64,000 nt of DNA from Clitopilus passeckerianus (Eukaryota > Basidiomycota > Agaricomycetes > Agaricales > Entolomataceae). A model generated the notes under the pieces. That model searched no databases and was not told where the DNA came from. It was given only the letters and a program-made list of their open reading frames with translations. The position numbers and the translations under genes are program-made. Shown here in pieces: positions 46,274 to 57,000 of this stretch. The stretch is taken from assembly GCA_944990035.1 (NCBI GenBank), contig CALYLX010000153.1, positions 62,001 to 126,000 on the forward strand. The letters run 5' to 3'. Within the stretch, counting starts at the first letter, position 1, and the number at the start of each line of letters is the position of its first letter.

Positions 46274-47470
46274 GTACCAATCCAGTAATTTGGATCGCGC
46301 TCCATCGTTCTTCTCATCACAACTTCGTACCCTACATCAGTCACTCGACCGTATGTGTAATCAAATCCTCCTTCAATGACCGGAAATCTTGACGTGAATA
46401 CATTCTCGTCATGTACATTACAGGCCCCGAAGAACGTACCCAGCATTGAGAAAACGGCGAATATTTGAAGGTAAACAAAGCAGCATCACCACCAATGAAC
46501 TTCATGTTCACGCACTTGTGCGGTCTACACGCCCATTTGCCCGGCGAGGTGAGTGACCCTTGGCTGCAGTCTACCTACATCCCGCCGATTCCCAAGTCTG
46601 GCAGTTGGACGAGAACGAATCTAAACTCTGGGAAATTGTTGAGGTATCCCTGTAGACTCATGCGAACATATAACCTCTTAGTCTCGCGTGCTTTCGAGGT
46701 GAGGTAGGAGACCCGCTGCCTGAGGTGCGTACCGCATTTCTCCGATGGAGTAGCTTGAACCTTCCCTTTGCTCTGAGGACGTTACATTATTTTGAATCTT
46801 CAACTCTTCTCCGTTCCTTGTCAGTTTTCAATTAGCTGAGGCTCACAGACACCTCTCGAAAACCTGTTTTCTCAGCAACTAAGGAGACAAGTGATCTCCA
46901 AACTTTTAATTCAAATTCTACTGCGCTTCGAGGCGCTGTACCTACGAGCTAAAGGCTCTAGCGGTACAAAAAGGTGCCAGAATTATTCCTTCGGGTTGAG
47001 TCTGTCCTTCACAGCTCCTTTGGGTATCGGAGACGACCGTGTCAAGACCCAATGGTTAAGAGGGTGTTTCTTCCACGGTCGTCAAGAACAGTGTCTTAGC
47101 GAAGCTTGGTTTGGGAAGGTTAACCACAACGGCGAATGACGCAGAAAGGGAGAGGCCACAAAAGCGCGACGAGCAGAAGAAATGGGGAAAGCGATGCAGA
47201 AGTTTCAATAGAGCATTGACCTAGTTCGATATAACTGGCATAGAACGAGCTCGAAGGTTCGGTTGTCGAAGGATTTGGTACTACTATGTATGTATATGAA
47301 AATATAATGCGTATGTTATCCTTTATATGAAGTACGCGTCGACAACATGTAAGTCTGGGTTATAGTGGGAACTATATCTGCGCAACTTGTAAGTAAAAGT
47401 GGTGACCATCCGTTAGAAGAACATGGTACATACGTGATGCATTATTGAGGGTATAACGACGCTACTATAT
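46274..47470. repeat. duplicated spacer downstream of NLR-F
   Basis: Homologous to the other NLR spacers, with the 150-bp block at about 46820-46985. No gene was recognised. Confidence 0.55.
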
Positions 47471-49873
47471 TTACCTGCCCTCTGAACCTCGCTTTTCGAG
47501 CACCTGTGAGAGGTTGTCTCTCGCAGACTGTGCACCAACAGGATATGGTGCCTTTTCAAAAAGCGTGGTCGCTTCTTGAAGGCAAGAAATAGCTTTGTCG
47601 AGAGTGCCAGCATCCTCATGAGCCAAGCCAAGATAGCGCATTGCTGTTGCCTGGCCAGGTACGTACTCGATCTCTGTGCTGATTCGTTTCTGTTGATGTG
47701 AATTGTGCATCGTGAGCACATTCGCTTTGACCATCGTGGCCCATCTATCAGAATGGCCACAGCGTCTCATTGTTCTCATTAGATACCATTGTTCTCGTAG
47801 AGTATATATGTATGTTGTAGCGTATAATCATAACTTGTTCGATATGTTCCCTCTTTCGTTTCTACAGTTTCGCATCGCCCAAGGTCTCTATTGCCAGCTC
47901 CAACCGCCCCTGCCTCCTGTACACCCATCCCAGAGTGTTCAGTGCATTCGCCTCTCCTAGTCGATTACCTATCAAGCGGAAAACCTTGATTGCTTGCTCC
48001 ACCGAACTTTCAGCCTCGGAAAGTTTGTCCATGTCGTCATAAAGGTCAGACAGGAAGTGTAAACAGTTTGCTGCGCCAAGCTGGCTTTCTTCGTCCTGGT
48101 AGAGCTTCAATGCATTATTGAGAGCTCCCTCGGCATCGTCGAGCCTTTTGAGCACCCTACAAGACCGGCCAAGCTCCATCAAGTCCCAAGCTTCCTCCAT
48201 TGGGTCGCCTATTTCCCTGTGAATGGACAAGGCATCCTGTAGTATGCTCCTGGCTTCCTCTAGCTGAGCCTGAAGTCGCAGGACTTCACCATGCGATTGA
48301 AGGCACTTCGCTTTGGCTCTGGAACCTTCCGGCTGTGCGATGGTGGCTTTACAGATAATATCTGTTGTTGGAGCCCCTAAATAAACCATCCATCGCGTAT
48401 AAGTCCAGCAAGCATACGCAAGAGATTCGGTGATGTAGGAGAGGGAAAATGCAAAATTGAGGATAGAGGTGATGTTGGTGAGCTCATTGGTGAACCAGGT
48501 ATACTTAGACATGGAACCGAACTCGGTGTCCACACCCAGTCGGGATATGTACAGATCGATCAGCTTTTGGATGACCGGAAGACCGAGTGGAAGGTTCTGC
48601 AGGCAGAACTGCCTCACGGGAGAAAGGAGTTGGTGCCGTCGGGGGGAGGTGGATTTATCGAGCGAGCAGAGCGCCGTGTTTCTCAACGCTCCAACGCAAT
48701 TGCGCAGATTGATGACCGGTGACAGAAGGCCTTGATACTCGTCCAACCATGTGTCTTCAGAGGAGAGCCCAGCTGGCAGTAAAGAAATCGCAGCCAGTAC
48801 CGCTCTGGAGTCGTCGCTCATACGTGGACCAAATACGGAGAGTTTGAGGGATACGTCAAGCCGATATTGACGATCATCCACGTCCATACCGATTGCCTGC
48901 GTACTCTCTGCAGTCCATCGGCGCCAAAGCGAATGAGGGCTCTCAGTTCCATCACTCAGCAGGTTGGCTACCAGAGTGACTGCGAGTGGTATTCCAGCTA
49001 CACCTTCTAGGATATCTCGAATGTGTGTTTCTTCGAGCTCACTAAAGTCGTCCTGAGTAATTTGATGAAGGAGGTCAATTGAGGCGTCTTGGGTCAGCGG
49101 TCCCAATGGGTCTAACCGCAACCAAGATAGCTTGAGGGGCCGCTGTACACCACGAAGTGTTGCCAGGATTGCGAGGTTAGGGATGGAAGCAAGGTGGGCA
49201 AGGAAGTCATCTCCTGCGCGTCGATTCTCGGGAACCTCCCAGAAGGTCTCAAAGTTATCAATACAGATGAGAGTGCGCTTCCTTCCTAAGTACTGCAAGA
49301 TCCAGGACATAACTTGAGTATGAGATTTCTTGTAATCGATGGGAACATCGAATGTATTAGCAAGGGAGTTGTACACGAGTTCGTTGGTGGATAGGCCCTC
49401 GAATGACAAGAAATACTGTTGCGGATAGGCTTCTTGAATTCGAAAATCCCACATGATGCTGGCGGCAAGGGTGGTCTTCCCAATTCCACCCATCCCGAGA
49501 ATCGCAGCTCGAGTGTTGGGAGACCCAAGGAGTGCGTTCACAATGCGCTCACGTTGCGTGTCACGCTCGAGCATGTACGCAGGTCGAGGAGGAAGGAGGT
49601 TATCCAGATCATTCGAAGATCTGCTGTAGGTTGGTTAGATACACTGGATTTCCATTGAAACTGGACACATACGGAGGCATTACTCCCGACGTCAGCAGGC
49701 CTGCTCCTTCTGAACTCTGGTAAACATTAGTGATGACGTTCCCGATGTGCATTCGGACATCATTTCCCGCCCCAATGGTACTGGATTGGACTGTCGCCGT
49801 CACCTCTGCTTTAACGATCAGTGGCAAATTGTGAACGTTCTCGCTGGGGCTCCATACCTGAATGGGCTGACAT
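47471..49873 (-). pseudogene. NLR-F: NB-ARC/TPR receptor interrupted by a 176-bp solo LTR
   Basis: Exons are 49858-49873 (MSAHS), 49673-49805 (AGNDVRMHIGNVITNVY) and 47471-49623. The NB-ARC has GMGGIGKTT, LICIDNFETFW, the RNBS-B-like ATLRG and AGIPLAVTL, and the TPRs follow. The frame runs into a stop at 47862 where a short TG...CA element (47691-47866) with a GTTTC target duplication sits between GDA and KRIS in a TPR. Subtracting the insert and one target copy gives 149 + 1972 = 2121 nt, exactly the length of intact NLR-B and NLR-C. The break is therefore recent and the receptor would lack its last TPRs. Confidence 0.88.
47691..47866 (+). mobile_element. 176-bp solo LTR (Copia-like or TRIM) inside NLR-F
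   Basis: Begins TGTTGATGTGAATTG and ends TTTCGTTTCTACA, with a perfect 5-bp duplication GTTTC at 47686-47690 and 47867-47871. A TATATATG box lies near 47803. The short LTR with TGTTG...CTACA ends is like fungal Ty1/copia LTRs; family and orientation are inferred. Confidence 0.8.
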
Positions 49874-50062
49874 GCTGTGTCGATCTGATATCAATTAGGA
49901 CGGAACACGAACCCCGTTTTGACGGATCTCCAAGGTCTGGTATTGTAGAATGAGGGGTCCTGATGAACTAACAACACTGGGTAGCCTCATGTCCTAGACG
50001 TTATCGATTAGCGCCTGCAACAAACTAGAACCAGGTGTCATATGACGCCCTTCATTCTGGCA
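49874..50062. other. 5' flank of NLR-F
   Basis: Contains the GACGTTATCGATTAGCGCC stretch also found upstream of NLR-B. No gene. Confidence 0.35.
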
Positions 50063-51468
50063 TCAAGCGCCGGTGTACCTGTTCACAAGCGCGTAACGCC
50101 ACCTGATCAGCAGACTGCCGACATCACTGACAATTACAGTTGTCATATCTGAAATAAAAGGGGGTGGATTTTCGTGGTAGTTACGAACATGCCTGATGAA
50201 TTGATACACGATGTGATAGGTAAATCGAAGAAGGTGAGGCGAGGTCCTTCCTGTAATCGAAGATGCACTCTGAAAGAGGAACAGGGTGTCAGCCCGAACA
50301 TTACGCCTCAACGGGACGACGAACCTGTGGTTAAGGACACAACAGCAGGCATTCTACTTGTGATGTCGTCTCTGCATTGCCCTTTTGTCGTATTGCTAGG
50401 CAACACCGTATGGTAAACGAAGCAGATGGGGTTTTAGGGAGAAAGGACTGGGGATTCTATGGTTATCGTCTAGTGGAAGCAAAAGGTACGTTGGTAGGCG
50501 TGTTCAGCATGGACAGGAAGATGAACCTTCGGTTCAAAGCAGAGCAACCCCTGTACTCGCAGTATCATCTCCCGCCAGTCCTCCTCCAGGATGGCGAACA
50601 AAGCACATGGGGTTTTAGGGCGAAAGGACTGGCCATTCTGAGGTCATGATCTAGAGGAAGGAAAAGGTACGTTAGTAAGCGTATCAACGTGGGCGGGAAA
50701 ACGTCACTAACTGAAGGAACTAGACAAACCAAACGCAGAGGAGAACCTTACCAGTCGCGTCCACAACACCCTCCTGTCCTTTACCTTATCCATCTGGACA
50801 TCGGGTCAGCATGCATGGCCAAAGCCTGAGAACGTAGAAAGGCGTCAGTTCTCGATAAAGCCTTCAGTTGCGAGGGAACAACAAACCTTTGGGCGTATGT
50901 AGAGACTGAGTTGTCATTCATGATCTTTCCTGTCGCCAGGATTTTCAGAGTCGGAGCGGAAGGAAGAGATACCCGAGTCACAAGCTCACATTTCGATGAT
51001 CTGTAAGAAGGGCGTTTTCAGTGATAATCGAATTCACTAAAGGAAGAATCGAGAGATCAGGAACAAGGTGTGCACAGAACGTCAGGTGTTCATGGCGTAG
51101 GATAGAATAAGTGCAGCAAATAGGTGATAAACTTACGGGTCACAGCACCCTTGAACATCTCCTCCATTCGCCCATCCTGCATCCATTCCCGCTCTGGCAG
51201 AGCGGCAGCATGTGGCATTCAAGCACCACAGCATCCTGAAAGCGATGGCGATCCGTCAGGTTCCGAAGAACGACGCAACACCGAGAAGAGGACATCTGAA
51301 TAATATAAGCATACACCCGACCTCATTACTTGTAGGGAGCGGCCACTGCCGTACCGGCATGGCATAAACTCGGATGGAGGCTGCCGCCATCACTGGTATT
51401 ACACCCTTTAAGGAATAATTCATTGCAATCATTGGCAGGCTTTTGGGGGGCTAGATACATGCTCTCGT
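50063..51468 (-). pseudogene. X/Y-family fragments (Y6), decayed
   Basis: Short exon-like pieces bounded by ~50-bp introns. One near 50890-50990 (SGISSFRSDSENPG) matches the SGTPSFCSDCEWPG exon of Y4, and the intron-rich stretch 50200-50700 matches X2 and X4. No promoter-like bipartite element was found for this copy. Nothing continuous could be assembled. Confidence 0.3.
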
Positions 51469-52696
51469 CTAGTAATCATCCTCGGCCAAACTATATCTGT
51501 CTAGGACTCGTCGCCTATCATACAAAGACCGGCCTGCCGCCAGCTGGATATCCAGCGTGACAAGCAGGTCGAGATCTCTTCGATGCAGGTATATACCATC
51601 AGGGCTAACGTCACCCTCCTAGGATCCGTTTAGTAACCTACAATTACGAACGAGGTAGTAAACGTACATCAATGAGCAGGCGAGCCCGCTGCACACCTGG
51701 GTGATAAACCGCGTATCCCCGAAGAGCATACTTCACGAGACGTAGTTCATACGACAAAGAACGCCGACTGAAGTCCAGCACGTTCGTGCGGGTTGACATG
51801 GCCACGATGGCTCGCGGGTTCATCCATACTTTCTCCCCTACACATTGTTAGCCGCACGCGTCATTATATGTAACGAATAAAACCCACAGTTGTACAAAGT
51901 GCACGGGGCATCGAGGTCGAAATTTGCCAAGATTTCAGCCGGGCTTTTGAATGAGCGAGTCACGATCTGTACTTTTCGATATGGTGCAGGTGCTGGGGTG
52001 TACCAGTGAGTATCATGTGCTCTGAAGTAAGGACTAACTCACGGGTCAATGTCAAAGAATAGGGGCCAGCGTTTACTGCCACTTCGCCACCCGTATTCTC
52101 CACTAAACAGTCATATATCATCATGGCCCTTTGTGCAAACTACGATCTCGTTAACTCAAGCCATCGCCAGCAGAACCACCACTCACCTCTAGGTCATCGA
52201 TACCGGATCGGAAGATGTCGATATCAGATGTTGCATACCGAGTGGCGAAGAACCTGCACCTATCCACGCCAGATCCTAATGCCCAGGGAGGGACAGGGGT
52301 CAGGCAAGCTTCAACGGCACCGCCCGCCAAGTAGAGGCCCCTCCAGTCAGAGATGTTATCGAGAAGACCTCCGGAGAATGCTTCCCAGTTTGCACGGAAT
52401 TCGCCAATTCCGTCGACGATGGCTTGCTCTCCTATCGTTGGATCATCTCCTAGCACCATGAGATGATCGCCGATGTGGCGACCGAGGGGACCTCTGGTTC
52501 TCGCTTTCCGCAAGGATACGGGGGCGTCGAAGATGTCTACGAGCCCATCGTAACGCGCTTCAGAAGGCACATCCGAACGCAAACGGCCATGGGGACGTAA
52601 CGCGTCCTCATGTTCGATACCCTTGCGAAAGGCAGAATCGATGGCGTGTCGGTCGTCCAGCGGAGCGCTGCTGAGTATAGACTCAAAGGTCTGCAT
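51469..52696 (-). CDS. nucleotidyltransferase-fold protein of a fungal ankyrin-associated family, 5 exons, 343 aa
   Basis: Exons are 52187-52696, 52043-52139, 51888-51992, 51668-51837 and 51469-51618. All introns are GT...AG of 45-55 bp, and the sum is 1032 nt (344 codons), which supports the model. The core reads LAGGAVEACLTPVP and then ATSDIDIF, matching the GG...DxD pattern of minimal nucleotidyltransferases. It continues with YRKVQIVTRSFKSPAEILAN, NFDLDAPC and RSLSYELRLVKY. This layout is familiar from uncharacterised fungal and amoebal proteins, often linked to ankyrin repeats, though no repeats are seen here. The activity is not proven. The start is a true ATG. Confidence 0.75.
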
Positions 52697-53154
52697 GTCA
52701 GAGGGGGTGTTGACATCGTCTATGGGTCATGGTCTTATAAACAGGCAGCGGAAAGGACTGAGAAAAAAAATTGCAAGGCGGCGGTCAAATATGGTTCAAC
52801 AGCGGAGAGGCAAGCGGTTACACACCACTCCGGAGACACAACCGTCGAAACATGTAGTGTATGCATTCAAAGGCCTCCTTCTCTAAGGACCAGCTGGATT
52901 GCGGACAAATCCGCGATAAGCTTCATGAGCAAAGCAACCTGACAGAAGCAATGAGCAGTGGTTCACCATCAGTCAAGACCAATGAGAATGGAGGTGATGA
53001 AAGCATTACGTAATCAAACGACCCGTGATCAAATCTTTATCCGCCCCCTAAAAGTATCGGCCACTGACGTTCACTCCCGCCAGCATCCCACTCTTGTTCA
53101 TTCCGCATCTTATATGGCCATGGCTTACACACGACGTCCGGCCGCCCCCCAGCC
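52697..53154. other. divergent intergenic region
   Basis: Lies between the start of the nucleotidyltransferase-fold gene (minus) and the ORF at 53155 (plus), so it could be a shared promoter region. TATAAAC-like sequence occurs near 52736. No other motif is clear. Confidence 0.4.
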
Positions 53155-53970
53155 ATGGACATATTTGACTTTGGGCAGTCACAGAACGGACTTAGTTCAC
53201 TGGTTGTGCAGGTCACCGACAACGACCTGGCTCTCTATGCCGTGACCGCACAGATGACACATGGTCTGTTCTCGCTCTTCCGCTATCCAACCCGACGCAG
53301 CCGACGCATCGCTCAATCGGTTACCAGGCTCGCCCTTATAGAAGTTCCTGGCTACAACGACGGCGCCCACGGCAATGCAACCAGGCATACTGTCCCTCAC
53401 ATTCTCTATTCCCCTCCGTTTCTACAGTCCGCCTCCTTATTCAACTTTCCCATTCACTCACATCGAACGGGACACTGCCATTACCTCACGGCACTTCACC
53501 TAGAGAACGTCACCCTGACCTCATCGGCGGATATTTCCCAGTTTATGGCATCCTTGCCATCGCTCGAGCTTCTAACCGCTCATCAGGTCATTGTACCTTA
53601 CGACCGCCCCCATCGGCACCCACTACCGCCTAACATGCGCGTTCTAAGGGTCTCCGGTGATGACGACACTGACATGCCTTTCAATGCACGACGTGAACAT
53701 CCCTTCCTTTACTGGATCGCAAGGTTGCCCTTCTCAGCGCCGGATATCACCGAGCTCTATATCCACGACGTCCATGACACTATGACGGATCTAGTCGCCC
53801 TTGTCCTGGACGCTCTATCGTCGTCACTCCAACATGTCTATATTTCGGTTCGAGCAGAACAGTCCTTGGCGTACCAATATATCAGGCGACTTAGAGCATA
53901 CCGGTCTGTACCGTTCAGGACTCTGCTCTGGGTATCCGAAGACATCGAGGACAATGGATACATATACTAG
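53155..53970 (+). CDS. F-box/LRR-like hypothetical protein, 271 aa
   Basis: Single-exon ORF with a good start context (CAGCCATGGAC). It has leucine-rich segments such as YLTALHLENVTLTSSADI, LPSLELLTAHQVIV and DITELYIHDVHDTMTD spaced like irregular LRRs of basidiomycete F-box-type proteins. No clear F-box is present at the N-terminus, so it may be a truncated or LRR-only member. It ends just before the Helitron gene, transcribed convergently. A role as substrate adaptor is only a guess from family resemblance. Confidence 0.5.
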   Translation: MDIFDFGQSQNGLSSLVVQVTDNDLALYAVTAQMTHGLFSLFRYPTRRSRRIAQSVTRLALIEVPGYNDGAHGNATRHTVPHILYSPPFLQSASLFNFPIHSHRTGHCHYLTALHLENVTLTSSADISQFMASLPSLELLTAHQVIVPYDRPHRHPLPPNMRVLRVSGDDDTDMPFNARREHPFLYWIARLPFSAPDITELYIHDVHDTMTDLVALVLDALSSSLQHVYISVRAEQSLAYQYIRRLRAYRSVPFRTLLWVSEDIEDNGYIY

Positions 53971-54047
53971 AACACCATTTGTTTGAAGGCCATCGACTGC
54001 TTTCTCTGTACCGTACAATCTAATAATAAACCGGTGTCTCTTCCAAT

Positions 54048-57000
54048 CTAGGCGGTGTATATAACGGCAATAGGTGTTCTGCCAGGCAGGGCCCAGAGAT
54101 GTTCTGAACCTAACTCCCCCTCCAAAAATGACGATCGTTGCAGCATGCCGTCATGGAACCATACATTCCCGCTCTGATCGACATATCTTGCCGTGAAATG
54201 TCCCGGTTGATGATATAGGACACCTTTCAGGCGTCGTCGTTCTATTGCCCCATCTACTAGTTGTACTGAGAGTTCGCGTTCAATGACTACTCGACTGCTG
54301 TTGAGTCTTAGGACCACGAGTTTTGGCAGAAAGGTGTAGCGCCAGTGTCTCCTCAGAGTCCGGTTCAGACATCTTGGGCAACCACGTTGGCCATCCCCGT
54401 CGTGTTTAATCCTCAGCCATGTCGACATGGAGTAGGATGCTAGGCCGTACGACTCATCAATCTCCGAGACGGCTAAGAAAGGCATTGACCTCTCTTCACT
54501 GGCCCACTCATGAAAACGGCAAGTTGCACATACATCCTCCACCAAACATCGTAGGCCCTCTGTAAAACATGACTCGGCGACGTCGTCCAGTGATATTGGA
54601 ATTTGCCCGTAAGGAAATTTGTGCGGGTTAAGATCAAACAGCAGCCTCCTGAATCCGTCCCGCACTGTCTCCAGAGAATAGTTTTTTGTCCGGGCGCCAT
54701 GGAAGTACCCTATCGAGTGATAGAGAACCCAGCTTTCGGAGCACATATGTTGGGTCCAGGTAGAAGGTGATTCCTGCCATAAATTCCAAAGTACAAACAA
54801 TATACTATCATACGCGCAGCTGTAGTTCGCAGAGTCCCAAGCTGGTCCCAGAGGGCCTTGTGGTTCTACCGGCGTAGTCACCAGGGTAGGCAAGACACTC
54901 GAGGGACGAAAACAGCTAGTGAAGACTCTCTCTGTCAAAGCAGTGGCTTGGACAGCTCGTGGGCGACCCCTCTTTGAAGTCTTCGATGGGCCCTGCGTCG
55001 CTTCGGCCATTGTATTCTGTCCATTGTCGTCCCTCTTCCTCTTCTTTGAATTCTCAGCACCCTCCTCTTCTGCCTTCTTCTTTTGCTCTGCCTTGAATAT
55101 GTCCTCGTCTCGGTCTGTTAACCGCCATTTTGGTTCGACTTCTTTCTCTGGCATCTTCGGTGCGTCTCCCACTTTCCACACCAGAGCAGGTGGCAAGTCT
55201 ACGGGATCATAGTTGGCCCCTCGCTTCCTCTGGTATGATCTCAACAGAGCGTTCCTGAAATTCCCTTTTACTGAAGACGGGAGCTGTTGTTCACGTCGCA
55301 ACATTGTCATCTCGTTTAGTAGCTCCAACTCTCGTAATTCCTGCCGCATATACCCTGGCACACCCTCAGTAATCTTCTGCGTGTCAAAGCCTTGCACAAT
55401 TGCAGTTCCCTTCGCTGATTTTCCCCGTGAAAGACAAGTATAAAATGAGTTCACCGTTCTACAATGATTGAGTTCAACGACATTGAACTCTCTCGTCTTA
55501 CCCTGAGAGGAGTAGTCTGTCATAGCAAAGAACGGCAGGACTTCGACCTGAGATCGGCTGATTTTGATACTTGTGTCATTTGGCAACATACAATTGACGT
55601 TACGAATAGCTCTAGTCATTGGGATGACATTGGCAGGGAGTCCAGGTATGTTCACTTTCCGTGGAGGGTTCTTCAGTTCAATGAAAAGTGTCTCTAGAAC
55701 TCGAAAGCTAACGCCTTTAATTCTATGAAAACCTTCTTGCCAACCATGTACAAAGCCTTCCTGACCTTTCGTAATGCACAACTCCGTGGCGTCGTTGTGA
55801 CGAATAAGAACAGGGAGGCCTACGCAGAGACGAAGTTTTCCTGGAAAGTGACCACTGGTTGCAGGTGCGCAATCCCACAAAATCTTGCGAGTCTCAATAT
55901 CCAAGGGCTTGACTTGTCGCTCTGACTCCTTTGATCCTCGGTGCTTTGGCCTGCTGTCTATAGAAAAGAAATCCACAAGTTCCTGCCCAGAGTCTCGGGC
56001 GAAACGTTCAACACCCAATTCATTCAACCTGTCACGTTGGGAGTTCCACGAAACAATGACAGCGACGTTCCGAAAGTCCGGGTCTCCTAGGTTAGGACGT
56101 GGGGCGCATGATCCCACTATTCTACTCTTTAGGAACTCAATGTCGGCAGGTGTACAGTCGGCGTATCGAAGATTTTCGAGAGCTTGCCTAAAAGCCGCGT
56201 CTTCCTCGCTCTCAGTATTCTGGCGCATATTCTCTTTCAATATAACCACCGTCGTCACCTGTAACCATATGGCACGCCCGATTTCAGCCTCCTGCTGCAC
56301 CGGCGATTGCTTTCCTGTTTTGGTAATTTCCGGTCTTCCCCACAAAGGAGTCGACATCACAGGTGCCAGTTGGGCAAAGTCTCCCGCAAATATCATACTA
56401 ATGCCTCCAAAGACTTTATATGGTTCGTTCCTGGCTGTAGCAAGCCGTGCACTGATTCGGTACAGTTCTTTGCAGCCTATCATTGATACCTCGTCGACGA
56501 ACACATACTCGACCCCATCAAGATTTTCAGCCACCTTCCGTACATTACACAGGTCGGAGACCGAGCCATCTTCATCAGAACCTCTGATTCCAAGCTCTGA
56601 ATGGTATGTGGCGCCCCCAACTGATGCAGCAGCACTTCCCGTCGGGGCAAGGATCAGAAATCTGTAAGCCTCTTTCCTGTCCTCAAAGAATGACGTCAGA
56701 GCTCTGATAACTTGCGATTTACCCGTTCCACCCATACCACCCAACAGCATTAGCAATGCGGCAGCCTGAGTGCTCTCGTCCGTGGCATGGTCTGCCACGA
56801 TTCTGAATGCTCTTTCTTGTTCTCTGTTCAGAGTCTTCTCGATAACAATTTCATCCTTCAAAGTCTTAGCTTTTGCGTGTCTCTTCTCGTACGATGGATC
56901 TAGATAAGCACGGGTATCTACCACTTCCACCCTATTCACATCCTCAGGTTTGATCGCCTGACAATCAGACTCCTTTGAATGGTTACCACTCGATGAGGTT

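Noticed and set aside
47691..47866. Reading the NLR-F insert as an ordinary intron
   Set aside because: It has TG...CA ends, a perfect 5-bp duplication and no suitable GT donor at the boundary in phase; paralogs lack an intron there.
53960..54050. CTAG sequences next to the Helitron stop as the Helitron 3' end
   Set aside because: No GC-rich hairpin precedes them in the required orientation, so the terminus cannot be assigned.
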